Positions 15,856 through 26,050 of a DNA stretch of 64,000 nt are shown one piece after another. This stretch comes from Oscillospiraceae bacterium (GTDB lineage Bacteria > Bacillota > Clostridia > Oscillospirales > Ruminococcaceae): the NCBI GenBank assembly GCA_902363145.1, contig CABIZB010000009.1, forward strand, positions 1 to 64,000, read 5' to 3'. Each line of letters starts with the position of its first letter. Within the stretch, counting starts at the first letter, position 1. The position numbers and the translations under genes were made by a program. Below the pieces are notes generated by a model. It worked only from the letters and a program-made list of their open reading frames with translations. It searched no databases and was not told the DNA's origin.

Positions 15856-17679
15856 ATGTGCGGAATAGTCGGATATGTGGGCAAGGAAGAATGCACCTCC
15901 ATACTGGTAAACGCCCTTCGCAGGCTTGAATACCGTGGATACGACTCGGCAGGCATTGCGGTGTTTGAGGGCGACAAGCTTTACACCGTAAAGGCAAAGG
16001 GCAAGATAGACGACGGTCTTATCAGGAAGCTTCACGAGGGCAAGCATCTTACTGCCACGGCGGGCATAGGCCACACCAGATGGGCGACCCACGGTGAGCC
16101 GTCGGACGTAAACTCCCACCCCATAGGAAACAGCAGAATAACCATCGTTCACAACGGTATAATCGAAAACTACCGCAAGATAAAGAGCTTCCTTATCTCC
16201 AAGGGCTACGGCTTTGAGAGCGAGACCGACACGGAAACGCTGGCAAAGCTCATTGACTACTATTACGAGGGCGACCCTGTGGAAGCTATTGCAAAGGCTC
16301 TGGGGGACATTGAAGGCTCCTACTCACTGGGCATCATGTTCAGAGACTTCAAGAACACCGTTTTTGCTGCAAGAAAGGAAAGCCCCCTTATTGTGGGCAC
16401 GGCTCCCGACGCATCTTACATTGCTTCGGACGTTACAGCCATACTTGACCGCACCAGGAACTATTATCTTCTGGAAAGCGGCGAGATAGCCCGTCTTGAT
16501 GAAAAGGGCATCACCTTTACAGACCTTCACGGCAACACCGTAGAAAAGGAAATGATGACCGCTGACTGGGACATCAACGCTGCTGAAAAGGGCGGCTACA
16601 AGCATTTTATGCTCAAAGAGATCCACGAGCAGCCCGAATCCATCAAGCGCACTGTGCTTCCCAGGATCACTGACGGCATGCCCGACATTACCGAATGCGG
16701 ACTTACCGATGAAAAGCTCAGAAGCTACAAGAACATCTTCGTGGTTGCCTGCGGAACGGCAATGCACGCAGGTCTGGTGGGAAAATACGTTATCGAAAAG
16801 ATAGGACGTATCCCCGTGACCGTTGATGTGGCTTCCGAGTTCAGATACCGTGACCCCATAATCTCAAAGGGCGACCTTGTTATACTTGTATCCCAGTCGG
16901 GCGAGACTGCGGACACAAAGGCAGCGCTTCATCTGGCCCATGACCTTGGGGCAGACACGCTGGGCATAGTAAATGCAAAAGGCTCTGCCATTGCCCGTGA
17001 GGCAGATATGGTGCTTTACACTCATGCAGGCCCTGAGATATCCGTTGCCTCCACAAAGGCATACATGGTTCAGCTGGCGGTGTTCTATCTGCTGGCATTC
17101 AGACTCTCATACGTAAGGGGAGCTATCACCGAGGAGCAGTGCAGGAGCTACACCGAAAAGCTGCTTGGCATTCCCGAGCTTATCGAAAAGATACTTGAAA
17201 AGCCCGAGACCTGCCAGTTTGCCGCCTCCCGTCTGGTAGCTGACGAGCATCTGCTTTACATAGGCAGAGGTCTTGACTATGCGCTTTCCATGGAAGGCTC
17301 TCTGAAGCTAAAGGAAATCTCCTACATTCACTCCGAGTCCTATGCGGCAGGCGAGCTGAAGCACGGAACCATCTCCCTTATCACCGATGATATGCCCGTT
17401 ATCGCCGTGGCAACTCAGCGTGATGTGCTCGACAAGACCGTAAGCAACATCAAGGAAGTAAAGAGCAGAGGCGCATTTACTATCGTTGTCACCCGTGAGG
17501 GCACTGACTTTGATAAGGACGTGGCTGACATTCTTGTGACCGTTCCCGAGACGGACGATCTCCTTATGCCCATGACCGCCGTTGTTCCCCTGCAGCTTAT
17601 TGCCTATTACACCGCAGACCTGCGTGGAAACGATGTTGATAAGCCCAGAAACCTGGCTAAGTCGGTAACGGTCGAGTAA
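15856..17679 (+). CDS. glmS: glutamine-fructose-6-phosphate aminotransferase (isomerizing)
   Basis: GlmS makes glucosamine-6-phosphate from fructose-6-phosphate and glutamine, the first step of cell-wall amino sugar synthesis. The 607 residues carry the class II glutaminase domain starting at MCGIVGYVG (nucleophile Cys2, GHTRWATHG near 76-84) and two SIS domains (CGTAMHAG, SQSGETADT), ending in the family PRNLAKSVTVE. The 76-base leader is too short for, and shows no sign of, a glmS ribozyme. A glycosyltransferase gene follows after 20 bases. Confidence 0.97.
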   Translation: MCGIVGYVGKEECTSILVNALRRLEYRGYDSAGIAVFEGDKLYTVKAKGKIDDGLIRKLHEGKHLTATAGIGHTRWATHGEPSDVNSHPIGNSRITIVHNGIIENYRKIKSFLISKGYGFESETDTETLAKLIDYYYEGDPVEAIAKALGDIEGSYSLGIMFRDFKNTVFAARKESPLIVGTAPDASYIASDVTAILDRTRNYYLLESGEIARLDEKGITFTDLHGNTVEKEMMTADWDINAAEKGGYKHFMLKEIHEQPESIKRTVLPRITDGMPDITECGLTDEKLRSYKNIFVVACGTAMHAGLVGKYVIEKIGRIPVTVDVASEFRYRDPIISKGDLVILVSQSGETADTKAALHLAHDLGADTLGIVNAKGSAIAREADMVLYTHAGPEISVASTKAYMVQLAVFYLLAFRLSYVRGAITEEQCRSYTEKLLGIPELIEKILEKPETCQFAASRLVADEHLLYIGRGLDYALSMEGSLKLKEISYIHSESYAAGELKHGTISLITDDMPVIAVATQRDVLDKTVSNIKEVKSRGAFTIVVTREGTDFDKDVADILVTVPETDDLLMPMTAVVPLQLIAYYTADLRGNDVDKPRNLAKSVTVE

Positions 17680-17699
17680 AATATCAAAGGAATAATATC

Positions 17700-18653
17700 A
17701 TGGAGCTTATATCGGTAATAGTGCCCTGCTACAACGAGCAGGAGTCTCTTCCGCTGTTTTATAAGGAAATAACCGCCGTTACGGACGGCATGGAAGAAAA
17801 GAACAATGAGCTGGAGTTTGAGTATATTTTCGTAAACGACGGCTCAAAGGACAACACCTTAAAGCTTCTGCGGGAGCTTGCCCCCACCGACAGCCGTGTG
17901 AGATACATCTCGTTCTCACGAAATTTCGGCAAGGAAGCGGCAATGCTTGCGGGAATGGAAGCTTCCAAGGGAGATTACGTGGTCATACTGGACGCCGATC
18001 TCCAGCACCCGCCAAAGCTCATTCCGCAGATGTACGAATATGTGAGCAGCGGCGAATATGACTGCGCAGCCACAAGGCGTGTGAACCGCAAGGGCGAGTC
18101 AAAGGTATTGTCATTCTTTGCCCGCACCTTTTACAAGATAATCAACAAAATTTCCCAGACCCACATAGTTGACGGCGCTCAGGATTTCAGGTTCATGACC
18201 CGTCAGATGGTGAACGCCATTCTGGATATGCCCGAGTACAACCGCTTCTCAAAGGGCATTTTCAGCTGGGTGGGCTTTGAGACAAAGTTCATTGAGATAG
18301 AAAACACTGAGCGTGCTGCGGGAACCTCCACATGGAATTTCCACAAGCTGTTCCTGTACTCGCTGGAGGGTATTTTCGCATTCTCCACAGCGCCCCTTGC
18401 CATTGCGTCATTTTTGGGCATACTTTTCTGCCTGCTGGCGCTGGTAATGATAATCGTCACCGTGGTAAAAACTCTTTGCTTCGGGGAGAGCGTTGCAGGA
18501 TATCCCACAATAGTGTGTCTGGTGAGCCTTATAGGCGGTCTCCAGCTCCTTTGCACGGGGATCTCGGGGCAGTACCTTTCAAAAATGTATCTTGAGACCA
18601 AGCACAGACCACGCTACATCGTAAAAGAAACAGAGAGATCTGTAAAAAAATAA
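17700..18653 (+). CDS. GT2 family polyprenyl-phosphate glycosyltransferase
   Basis: A 317-residue glycosyltransferase of the DPM1/GtrB type, moving a sugar from a nucleotide donor to undecaprenyl phosphate at the inner face of the membrane. Evidence: ISVIVPCYNEQESLP at the N-terminus, the metal-binding DADLQHPP (about 95-102), a QDFRFMTRQ segment near 160, and two C-terminal membrane segments (about 230-255 and 266-288). The family is involved in lipid-linked sugar supply for wall or surface glycans. It follows glmS by 20 bases, a plausible cell-envelope pairing. Confidence 0.88.
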   Translation: MELISVIVPCYNEQESLPLFYKEITAVTDGMEEKNNELEFEYIFVNDGSKDNTLKLLRELAPTDSRVRYISFSRNFGKEAAMLAGMEASKGDYVVILDADLQHPPKLIPQMYEYVSSGEYDCAATRRVNRKGESKVLSFFARTFYKIINKISQTHIVDGAQDFRFMTRQMVNAILDMPEYNRFSKGIFSWVGFETKFIEIENTERAAGTSTWNFHKLFLYSLEGIFAFSTAPLAIASFLGILFCLLALVMIIVTVVKTLCFGESVAGYPTIVCLVSLIGGLQLLCTGISGQYLSKMYLETKHRPRYIVKETERSVKK

Positions 18654-18669
18654 AGGGGAGGTCAATTTT

Positions 18670-19251
18670 ATGAACATCTGGCATGATATAGAACCCGACA
18701 GAATAACCAAGGACAACTTTTTCTCGGTAATCGAGATCCCTAAGGGCAGCAAGATGAAGTATGAGCTTGACAAGAAAACAGGTATGCTCATGCTGGACAG
18801 AGTGCTTTACACTTCTACCCACTATCCCGCAAACTACGGCTTTATCCCCCGCACCTACGCTGAGGACGGCGACCCTCTGGACGTGCTTGTCCTCTGCTCG
18901 GAAGCTATCTACTCGCTGGCGCTGGTAAAGTGCTATCCTATCGGCGTAATATCCATGCTGGATAACGGAGCTATCGACGACAAGATAATCGCTATCCCCT
19001 TCAACGACCCCACATACAACAGCTACAAGGACATCAGCGAGCTGCCCCGCCACATCTTCGATGAAATGTCCCACTTCTTCCGTGTATATAAGCAGCTGGA
19101 AGGCAAGGAAACTGCCATTGATGAGATAAAGGACAGCAAGGCAGCGGTAAAGATCGTTGAGAAGTGCATCGACCGCTACATTGATTATTTCTGCAAGGGC
19201 AAGCCTCAGCCTGAGATAAAAGCCCATGAAGAACAGCCCGCAGAGGTCTGA
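18670..19251 (+). CDS. ppa: inorganic pyrophosphatase (family I)
   Basis: Hydrolyses pyrophosphate in the cytoplasm, pulling biosynthetic reactions forward. The 193 residues contain EIPKGSKMKYELD, the substrate-loop YPANYGFIPRTYAEDGDPLDVLVL region (split here only by position, about 55-78) with its metal-binding aspartates, and the DDKIIAIPFNDP segment. The C-terminal tail after residue 180 is charged and variable. AGGGGAGG precedes the start. Its stop overlaps the cdd ribosome site, so the two are coupled. Confidence 0.94.
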   Translation: MNIWHDIEPDRITKDNFFSVIEIPKGSKMKYELDKKTGMLMLDRVLYTSTHYPANYGFIPRTYAEDGDPLDVLVLCSEAIYSLALVKCYPIGVISMLDNGAIDDKIIAIPFNDPTYNSYKDISELPRHIFDEMSHFFRVYKQLEGKETAIDEIKDSKAAVKIVEKCIDRYIDYFCKGKPQPEIKAHEEQPAEV

Positions 19252-19252
19252 T

Positions 19253-19639
19253 ATGCCAACGGACTACGAGCTTATGCAGGCGGCGGAGGCTGCCTGTGAA
19301 AACGCCTATGCGCCATATTCGGGCTTCAAGGTAGGAGCGGCTCTGCTCACCGGCGACGGCAGGATATACACAGGCTGCAACGTGGAGAACAGTTCCTACG
19401 GCGCAGCAATATGTGCGGAACGGACCGCAGCGGTAAAGGCGGTATCCGAGGGCTGTGTGAGATTTTCTGCCATTGCGGTAACAAACTCAAAGGGCGGACT
19501 TACCTATCCCTGCGGCATATGCAGGCAATTTCTCAGCGAGTTTGCTGAGGAGGGCTTCCGAGTTATTCTGAAAGATTACAAGGGGCATATTATAAGCTAT
19601 AAGCTGGCGGAGCTAATGCCGTTTGGGTTTAAGCTATGA
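19253..19639 (+). CDS. cdd: cytidine deaminase
   Basis: Deaminates cytidine and deoxycytidine to the uridine forms in pyrimidine salvage. The 128 residues show YAPYSGFKVGAALL, the zinc/catalytic motif NVENSSYGAAICAERTA and the second zinc pair PCGICRQ. The start at 19253 is one base after the ppa stop, with AGAGG upstream; the frame from 19226 inside ppa has no ribosome site. With upp it forms a uracil salvage pair in one transcript. Confidence 0.95.
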   Translation: MPTDYELMQAAEAACENAYAPYSGFKVGAALLTGDGRIYTGCNVENSSYGAAICAERTAAVKAVSEGCVRFSAIAVTNSKGGLTYPCGICRQFLSEFAEEGFRVILKDYKGHIISYKLAELMPFGFKL

Positions 19640-19643
19640 TTTA

Positions 19644-19680
19644 ATAGCTGCTGCACAAGATGCGGCAGCTATTTTATTTT
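19644..19680 (+). terminator. intrinsic terminator after cdd
   Basis: ATAGCTGCTGC and GCGGCAGCTAT pair around ACAAGAT, followed by TTTATTTT. Confidence 0.8.
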
Positions 19681-19700
19681 GGGAAAGCCGGCAAATGATA

Positions 19701-19762
19701 AAATCAGCACAAATGAGAGCAAGGTAAAGGGTTTAGGTCAAGCCTTTTTCCCGAAAGGCTTA
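19701..19762 (-). repeat. terminator-adjacent repeat R3, copy a
   Basis: Reads CAGCACAAATGAGAGCAAGG, then GTAAAGGGTTTAGGTCAAGC and CTTTTTCCCGAAAGGCTT on the plus strand. Close relatives are at 21741-21800 and 35953-36020 (reverse orientation) and partial ones at 28172-28195 and 35228-35262. Each lies just past a terminator. Confidence 0.75.
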
Positions 19763-19792
19763 GGGTTATTTGGTGATAAAATCGGCAAAACA

Positions 19793-19828
19793 AAAAGGCT
19801 GTTGCATTTTGCTGCAACAGCCTTTTTT
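19793..19828. terminator. terminator for pyrG
   Basis: AAAAAGGCTGTTGCA pairs with TGCAACAGCCTTTTTT; flanking A- and T-runs make it usable on both strands. Confidence 0.8.
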
Positions 19829-19836
19829 ACATATTA

Positions 19837-21523
<1,687 letters not shown>

Positions 21524-21740
21524 GACATTTTGCTTAATATTTTCAAGGAATATGATTTTTCGTCAAAATACAGTACAAAGCCGTCAAACAGGTCTATAAA
21601 TTGTATTTCCGCCATTACTATTATAATGTATTGGCGGCGGGTGTGTCAATATATAGGGGAAATTTTATTTTGTGGCTAATATGAACTTGTCCTTTTGATA
21701 TGGGCATATAAAATTGACGACATAATTTGACCGTACCTGC

Positions 21741-21800
21741 GCCTTTCGGGAAAAAGGCTTGACCTAAACCCTTTGCCTTGTGCTTATTTGTGCGGAATTT
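21741..21800 (+). repeat. terminator-adjacent repeat R3, copy b
   Basis: Reads GCCTTTCGGGAAAAAGGCTT then GACCTAAACCCTTTGCCTTG, the reverse complement of copy a. The preceding bases 21730-21741 (ACCGTACCTGCGCC-like) resemble 35703-35716. The rest of 21524-21730 holds an imperfect 10-bp hairpin (21613-21642) and no gene. Confidence 0.75.
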
Positions 21801-21817
21801 TTTGTGCTATACACGCT

Positions 21818-21856
21818 TATATAAAAACAGAGCTGCTGCATCTTGTGCAACAGCTC
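21818..21856 (-). terminator. terminator of the tryptophan-type transporter operon
   Basis: On the minus strand AGCTGTTGCA and TGCAGCAGCT pair, followed by CTGTTTTTATA. Confidence 0.75.
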
Positions 21857-21877
21857 CATCTTTACTTATGCTTATGC

Positions 21878-22651
21878 TCAATTTCCCGATTCTATGCTTA
21901 TCTCGTTGAATACCGAAAGCAGGTCATCGACCTTGGCGTTCTTCTTTTCCTCGCCCTTTATATCCATAACGCACTTTCCCTCGTGCATCATTACCAGTCT
22001 GCTGCCGTATTCCACTGCAAACCTGAGGTTATGTGTTACCATCAATGTTGTGACCTTTTTCTCCTTTACCACCTTATCGGTTATCTTCATCAGCGTTTCG
22101 GAGGATTTGGGGTCAAGTGCTGCGGTATGCTCGTCAAGTATTAGCAGGTCGATATCCGTCATTGAGGCAATTATCAGTGCTATAGCCTGTCTCTGACCGC
22201 CGCTGAGGTTTCCTACGGGGACGTTCATTCTGTTTTCCAGACCCATTCCGCAGGTCTCCAGCAGCGACTTATAATAATCGGTACGCTTTTTATTTACTCC
22301 TACGCCCAGTCCGAACATTTTATTCTTATTATCCGCCAGCGCCATATTTTCAAGCACTGTCAGGTTTCCGCAGGTTCCCATTCTGGGGTCCTGGAGAACT
22401 CGTCCGATAGTTGCGGCTCTTTTATGCTCGGGCAGCTTGGTGATATCCTTTCCGTCGAATATCACGGAGCCGCTTTCGGGCATCATAGTTCCGCAGACCA
22501 GATTGAGCAGAGTTGTTTTTCCGCTTCCGTTGGAGCCTATGACGGAGACGAACTCCCCGTCCTCCACGGAGAAATCAAAGTCATTGAAAAGGACTGTTTC
22601 GTCAACTGTGCCTATATTAAAGACCTTATTGATATTTTTAAGCTCCAGCAT
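21878..22651 (-). CDS. ABC transporter ATP-binding protein (TrpZ-like)
   Basis: A 257-residue ATPase with Walker A GSNGSGKTTL, signature NLSGGQRQA, Walker B LLILDEHTAALDP (note EH where many ABC proteins have EP) and H-loop VTHNL. This DEHTAALDP form is typical of the COG1101 ATPases that pair with COG4120 permeases and COG2984 binding proteins; that set is known as the T-box-controlled tryptophan transporter TrpXYZ in Firmicutes. The start at 22651 has AAGGAG 8 bases upstream and overlaps the permease end. Substrate is inferred from the T-box leader. Confidence 0.88.
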   Translation of the reverse strand: MLELKNINKVFNIGTVDETVLFNDFDFSVEDGEFVSVIGSNGSGKTTLLNLVCGTMMPESGSVIFDGKDITKLPEHKRAATIGRVLQDPRMGTCGNLTVLENMALADNKNKMFGLGVGVNKKRTDYYKSLLETCGMGLENRMNVPVGNLSGGQRQAIALIIASMTDIDLLILDEHTAALDPKSSETLMKITDKVVKEKKVTTLMVTHNLRFAVEYGSRLVMMHEGKCVMDIKGEEKKNAKVDDLLSVFNEISIESGN

Positions 22652-22652
22652 A

Positions 22653-23558
22653 TCACGCACTCCTTTTCAGCTTGTTTTTTATGGGCAATTTCTCGCTGAA
22701 CACCAGTGCAATGGTGAAAAGCACTGCCATCAGGAGCTTGAGGTACTCGGTGGGGAGGTTCAGCGCCAGCGCAATGGTCAGACAAGCCTTATAAAGCAGG
22801 CTTCCAAGGATTACCATTGTGGTGGGCTTCATGAACTTTACGTTCTTAAAGATACTGAGACCGATTATTACGGAGGCAAGTCCCAGAACTACCATTCCGA
22901 CGCCCATCTGCTGGTCGGCAGAGCCTTTTGCCTGAGCAATAACGCAGCCTGCCAGTGATGCGAAGCCGTTTCCTATGGCAAGTCCCAGGATCTTTGCCTT
23001 GCCGGGGTCTCTTGCGAGCATGGTAACGTATTTCTCGTTATCGCCCACGGCTCTCAGGAGAAGTCCCGATTTGGTTTCAAGGTAAAAGTCCATTGCTATC
23101 TTGAATATCACCACAAGTATCAGCGAGATAATGGTTATTCTCCACTCGGCGGGCAGGGAAGCTGCTATTCCGGAGTTGAAGATAGTTGGCTTTCTGAAAA
23201 ACGATGCAACAGTGATGCCGTTATTTCCCTTGAAAAGTATTACCAGGTTTATGGACAGCATTGCTGTATAAACGATAATTCCGCAGAGAAGGGGGCGGAT
23301 ACCCAGCTTTACGTGCAGCAGACCCGTTACCGTTCCCGCAAGCATACCCAGCACAAAGGAGATAAGCAGGCAGAGCCATGGGTTTACTCCTGCGATGATG
23401 AGCACTGCTGTTACCACTGCGCCCATTGGCATTGTGCCGTCCACGGACAGGTCGGGAAAGTCAAGAATGCTGTATGTGATGTACACGCCCATTGCAAGCA
23501 GCGCATACATAAGCCCCTCTTCAAGAGTGACACGGAAAATGTTCAGCAATATATCCAT
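22653..23558 (-). CDS. ABC transporter permease (TrpY-like)
   Basis: A 301-residue membrane protein with about eight segments, of the COG4120 permease type related to branched-chain amino acid and sugar permeases: LLAMGVYITYSILDFPDLSVDGT near 20-42 (split for length in families), GLIVPLL-like GIRPLLCGIIVYTAMLSINL, and a late NGFASLAGCVIAQ loop. It lies between the binding protein and the ATPase, overlapping neither by more than a base or two. It should form the channel of the tryptophan-type importer. Confidence 0.87.
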   Translation of the reverse strand: MDILLNIFRVTLEEGLMYALLAMGVYITYSILDFPDLSVDGTMPMGAVVTAVLIIAGVNPWLCLLISFVLGMLAGTVTGLLHVKLGIRPLLCGIIVYTAMLSINLVILFKGNNGITVASFFRKPTIFNSGIAASLPAEWRITIISLILVVIFKIAMDFYLETKSGLLLRAVGDNEKYVTMLARDPGKAKILGLAIGNGFASLAGCVIAQAKGSADQQMGVGMVVLGLASVIIGLSIFKNVKFMKPTTMVILGSLLYKACLTIALALNLPTEYLKLLMAVLFTIALVFSEKLPIKNKLKRSA

Positions 23559-23580
23559 AAACGTTCAAACCTCTTTACAA

Positions 23581-24654
23581 TTATTCTGCGTCTTCCTTAT
23601 CGGCGGAAGTTACCTTTTCGGCATCTGCATAGCTGTCGGGGAGGGTGATGCCGAACTTATCCATTACCTCAGTATTTACAACAGCGGTACCGTCGGAGAT
23701 CTTTCCTACGGGGATAGTGCCTGCGCTCTCGCCGCCGAGAACTCTTATGCCCATATCGGCAGTTGCTCTTCCGAGAGCCACATAGTCAATGGAAACGGAA
23801 GCCATGCAGCCGTTGATCACCTGCTCGATCTCGGAGCCGTAAACGGGGATATTAGCGGAGTTTGCCTGCTCGAGAAGAACGGTAAGGTTGCTTACAACGT
23901 TGTTATCGGTGAAGTTATTTACGCAGTCAACCTTTGTTACCAGGGAAGCGGCAGCCTGAGGAACATCGGCAGCGCCCTGAACGCCCTGGTCAACGATCTC
24001 AATGCCTCTGGGATCGGCAGCCTCTCTGAGGCTTGCAAGCTGAGAAACGGAGTTTGCCTCACTGGTGGTATAAAGAACGCCTATCTTCTTTACCTCGGGC
24101 TGAAGAGCCTGGATAAGATCAAGCTGAGCGCTGAAATCAAGAATATCGGAGGTACCTGTGCAGTTGCCGCCGGGAGCATTCATATCCTCAACAAGGCCTG
24201 CTGCAACGGGGTCGGAAACTGCGCAGAAGATAACGGGGATATCGGTATTTGCGGTAGCTGCGAATGCGGAAACTGCTGCGGGGGTTGCGATAGCGAATAT
24301 CATATCGTACTGCTTTGCAGCCATGTTCTTTGCAATGGCATCGCAGGTAGCACTGTCGAAGTTGCCGTCCTGTCTGTCGATAGTAAGCTCCAGGTCAGAC
24401 TCGGTAAGTGCCTGCTCGATACCTGAGAAGCAGTTATCGAGTGAGGGGTGGCTGCCGTACTGGATAACGCCTATCTTGTAGCTGTTTTCGGAAACAGCCT
24501 CATCGGAAGCGACGGTCTCGGCATTGTCTGCTGCGCTTGTGTTGTCGGAAGCGTTATCGTTTGTGCTGCTGTTATCTGTTGCGCCGCAGCCTGCAAAAGC
24601 TGTAAGTGCAAGAGCTGCTGCCAGAATTGCTGACAATGATCTCATCTTTTTCAT
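23581..24654 (-). CDS. ABC transporter substrate-binding lipoprotein (TrpX-like)
   Basis: A 357-residue COG2984-type binding protein. The signal peptide ends in the lipobox FAGC (Cys22), then a Ser/Asn/Asp-rich linker to about residue 55 and the two-lobed domain starting YKIGVIQYGSHPSLD. Inner motifs include AIATPAAVSAFA, PVIFCAVSDPVAAGLV and NVTGTSD-like NCTGTSDILD, common in this family. It is the first gene of the operon behind a tryptophan T-box, so tryptophan or a related aromatic compound is the probable ligand. Confidence 0.88.
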   Translation of the reverse strand: MKKMRSLSAILAAALALTAFAGCGATDNSSTNDNASDNTSAADNAETVASDEAVSENSYKIGVIQYGSHPSLDNCFSGIEQALTESDLELTIDRQDGNFDSATCDAIAKNMAAKQYDMIFAIATPAAVSAFAATANTDIPVIFCAVSDPVAAGLVEDMNAPGGNCTGTSDILDFSAQLDLIQALQPEVKKIGVLYTTSEANSVSQLASLREAADPRGIEIVDQGVQGAADVPQAAASLVTKVDCVNNFTDNNVVSNLTVLLEQANSANIPVYGSEIEQVINGCMASVSIDYVALGRATADMGIRVLGGESAGTIPVGKISDGTAVVNTEVMDKFGITLPDSYADAEKVTSADKEDAE

Positions 24655-24694
24655 AATAAAACATCCTTTCTCAAAAACCGATCCTTAATAAAAT

Positions 24695-24948
24695 AAAAAA
24701 CTCCTGCCCCATAAAAATGGGACAGGAGATCATTTCCTGCGGTACCACCCAAATTGCGTAAAATTACGCCTCTCAAGCTGCAATGTACTGACATACACGC
24801 ACCGAATAACGCACGGTCTTGCGTCTCCCCTAACCTTACGGCTCAGTTTGCCCTCATGAGTCCATTCACACCGACGTCCGCTGCCGCAATCACACCGCCT
24901 GCGGCTCTCTTAAAACGACCTTCCGATGATACTACTCTCAATCAACGG
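24695..24948 (-). promoter_or_regulatory. T-box riboswitch, tryptophan specifier
   Basis: The minus-strand leader has the T-box sequence GGGTGGTACCGC (near 24738-24750), then a terminator hairpin CTCCTGTCCC/GGGGCAGGAG with a T-run (24695-24729). Stem I shows GAGAGTAGTA (24930-24939) opposite GTGTGAATGGACTC (24858-24871); between the loop-E bases GAA and the lower stem the specifier triplet is TGG (24862-24864), the tryptophan codon. The bulge UGGU can pair with an ACCA or, by wobble, GCCA tRNA end. Uncharged tRNA-Trp should open the downstream transporter genes. Confidence 0.9.
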
Positions 24949-24969
24949 TTTAAATTATTTATTGGTTAA

Positions 24970-24998
24970 ATAATACCACTATTATTTTCATTTGTCAA
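24970..24998 (-). promoter_or_regulatory. promoter of the T-box operon
   Basis: Minus-strand TTGACA (24993-24998) and TATTAT (24970-24975), 17-base spacer, just upstream of the T-box. Confidence 0.8.
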
Positions 24999-25051
24999 GG
25001 GGGACTTTTCACAGTAATCACAGGATTTCGGGTAAACTTTTTGTGAACATC

Positions 25052-25609
25052 TTACTGATTTGCCGCAGCAGTTACCTTTATTCTGCTTCTGATAAGGGCA
25101 GCTGCGCCAAGAGCGATGATGACCGATACAAAATCCTTTACAAGATAAGGCACGGAAACCAGCAGTGCGCTTGACCAGAAGCCATTGCCCTTGATTATGG
25201 CAAACTGAGCCGCTCCGCAAGCATGGCACACAAGAACGCCCGCAATGCCAAGCGCCACAGCCAGCCACTTGTGCTTTGACTCAATGCCCAGACCGCACAG
25301 GAACGCCATGAAGATAAAGCCCCATATAAAGCCGCCTGTAGGGCCTGCTATAGCGCCAAGACCACCCTTGAAGTTAGCGAACACAGGTGCGCCCACAGCA
25401 CCCAGAAGTGCATACACCAGCAGGGAGACCGCTCCCTTTTTGCTGCCCAGCACATATCCGCAGAGGGCAACAGCCAGCGTCTGGAGTGTAACGGGAACGC
25501 CCGAAGGCATAGGTATAGCTATCTGAGAAAGCACTGCCACCACTGCGGTGAACATAGCTATCTGCACCATATCTTTAGTGGATATCTTTTTCTTTTTATT
25601 CTCTTCCAT
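25052..25609 (-). CDS. bioY: BioY-family biotin transporter
   Basis: BioY is the biotin-binding S component of an ECF transporter. The 185 residues hold about six membrane segments with the family motifs IPMPSGVPVTLQTLAV (about 35-50), GAVGAPVFANFKGGLG and the GPTGGFIWG loop, which form the biotin site. Only the S component is here; energising EcfAA'T would come from elsewhere or BioY may act alone. The start at 25609 has a weak GAAAG site; the longer frame adds ten residues without support. It has its own promoter. Confidence 0.92.
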   Translation of the reverse strand: MEENKKKKISTKDMVQIAMFTAVVAVLSQIAIPMPSGVPVTLQTLAVALCGYVLGSKKGAVSLLVYALLGAVGAPVFANFKGGLGAIAGPTGGFIWGFIFMAFLCGLGIESKHKWLAVALGIAGVLVCHACGAAQFAIIKGNGFWSSALLVSVPYLVKDFVSVIIALGAAALIRSRIKVTAAANQ

Positions 25610-25641
25610 TTTAAAACCATCTTTCCAAATCGTAATCAAGC

Positions 25642-25692
25642 TAAACGTTTATCTTATGGTTTTATTTTAGCACAGGCAATGGCGCTTGTCAA
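25642..25692 (-). promoter_or_regulatory. bioY promoter with downstream palindrome
   Basis: Minus-strand TTGACA (25687-25692) and TAAAAT (25664-25669), 17-base spacer. A 10-bp palindrome TAAACGTTTA near 25642-25651 lies in the leader; it does not look like the known BirA operator, so its meaning is open. Confidence 0.7.
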
Positions 25693-25741
25693 CCGTAATT
25701 TGATTTCAAGTGTACAATATTCCCGCTTTTTACATTTTTAT

Positions 25742-25767
25742 AATATTTGCCTTTGGCAAAAGGCAAA
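25742..25767 (-). terminator. hairpin after the CsoR-like gene
   Basis: TTGCCTTT and AAAGGCAA pair around TGCC on the minus strand, right after the stop and a T-run. Confidence 0.55.
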
Positions 25768-25771
25768 AAAA

Positions 25772-26050
25772 TCAGCCCATGTTGGAAAATCTCCCGACCG
25801 CCTTGGTAAAGCTTTCGATGGTCTTGTCGGCGTCGCCATGCTCTATGCCGTCACGGACGCAGTGCTTGATATGACCCTCGAGAACCACCTTTCCGCAGCC
25901 GTGAAGTGCGGACTTGGCTGCGTTTATCTGAGCCGGTATGTCCTCGCATGGAACGTCCTCATCTATCATTCTGTCTATAGCCTGCACCTGTCCGATTATT
26001 TTTTGAGCCTGCGGTGCAGGTTTTCCGAATCCATACACTGTTTCATTCAA
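25772..26050 (-). CDS. metal-sensing CsoR/FrmR-type repressor
   Basis: A 92-residue all-helical DUF156 regulator. The helix pattern AQKIIGQVQAIDRMIDEDVPCEDI, spread over about 15-38, is typical: a first-helix segment then Cys35, with HIKHC (about 60-64) supplying His and Cys, the copper-type Cys-His-Cys set. It binds DNA until metal or an electrophile occupies the site. It overlaps the ABC ATPase gene by 8 bases, so it is translationally coupled to it. No copper pump is adjacent, so the ligand and target are uncertain. Confidence 0.88.
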   Translation of the reverse strand: MNETVYGFGKPAPQAQKIIGQVQAIDRMIDEDVPCEDIPAQINAAKSALHGCGKVVLEGHIKHCVRDGIEHGDADKTIESFTKAVGRFSNMG

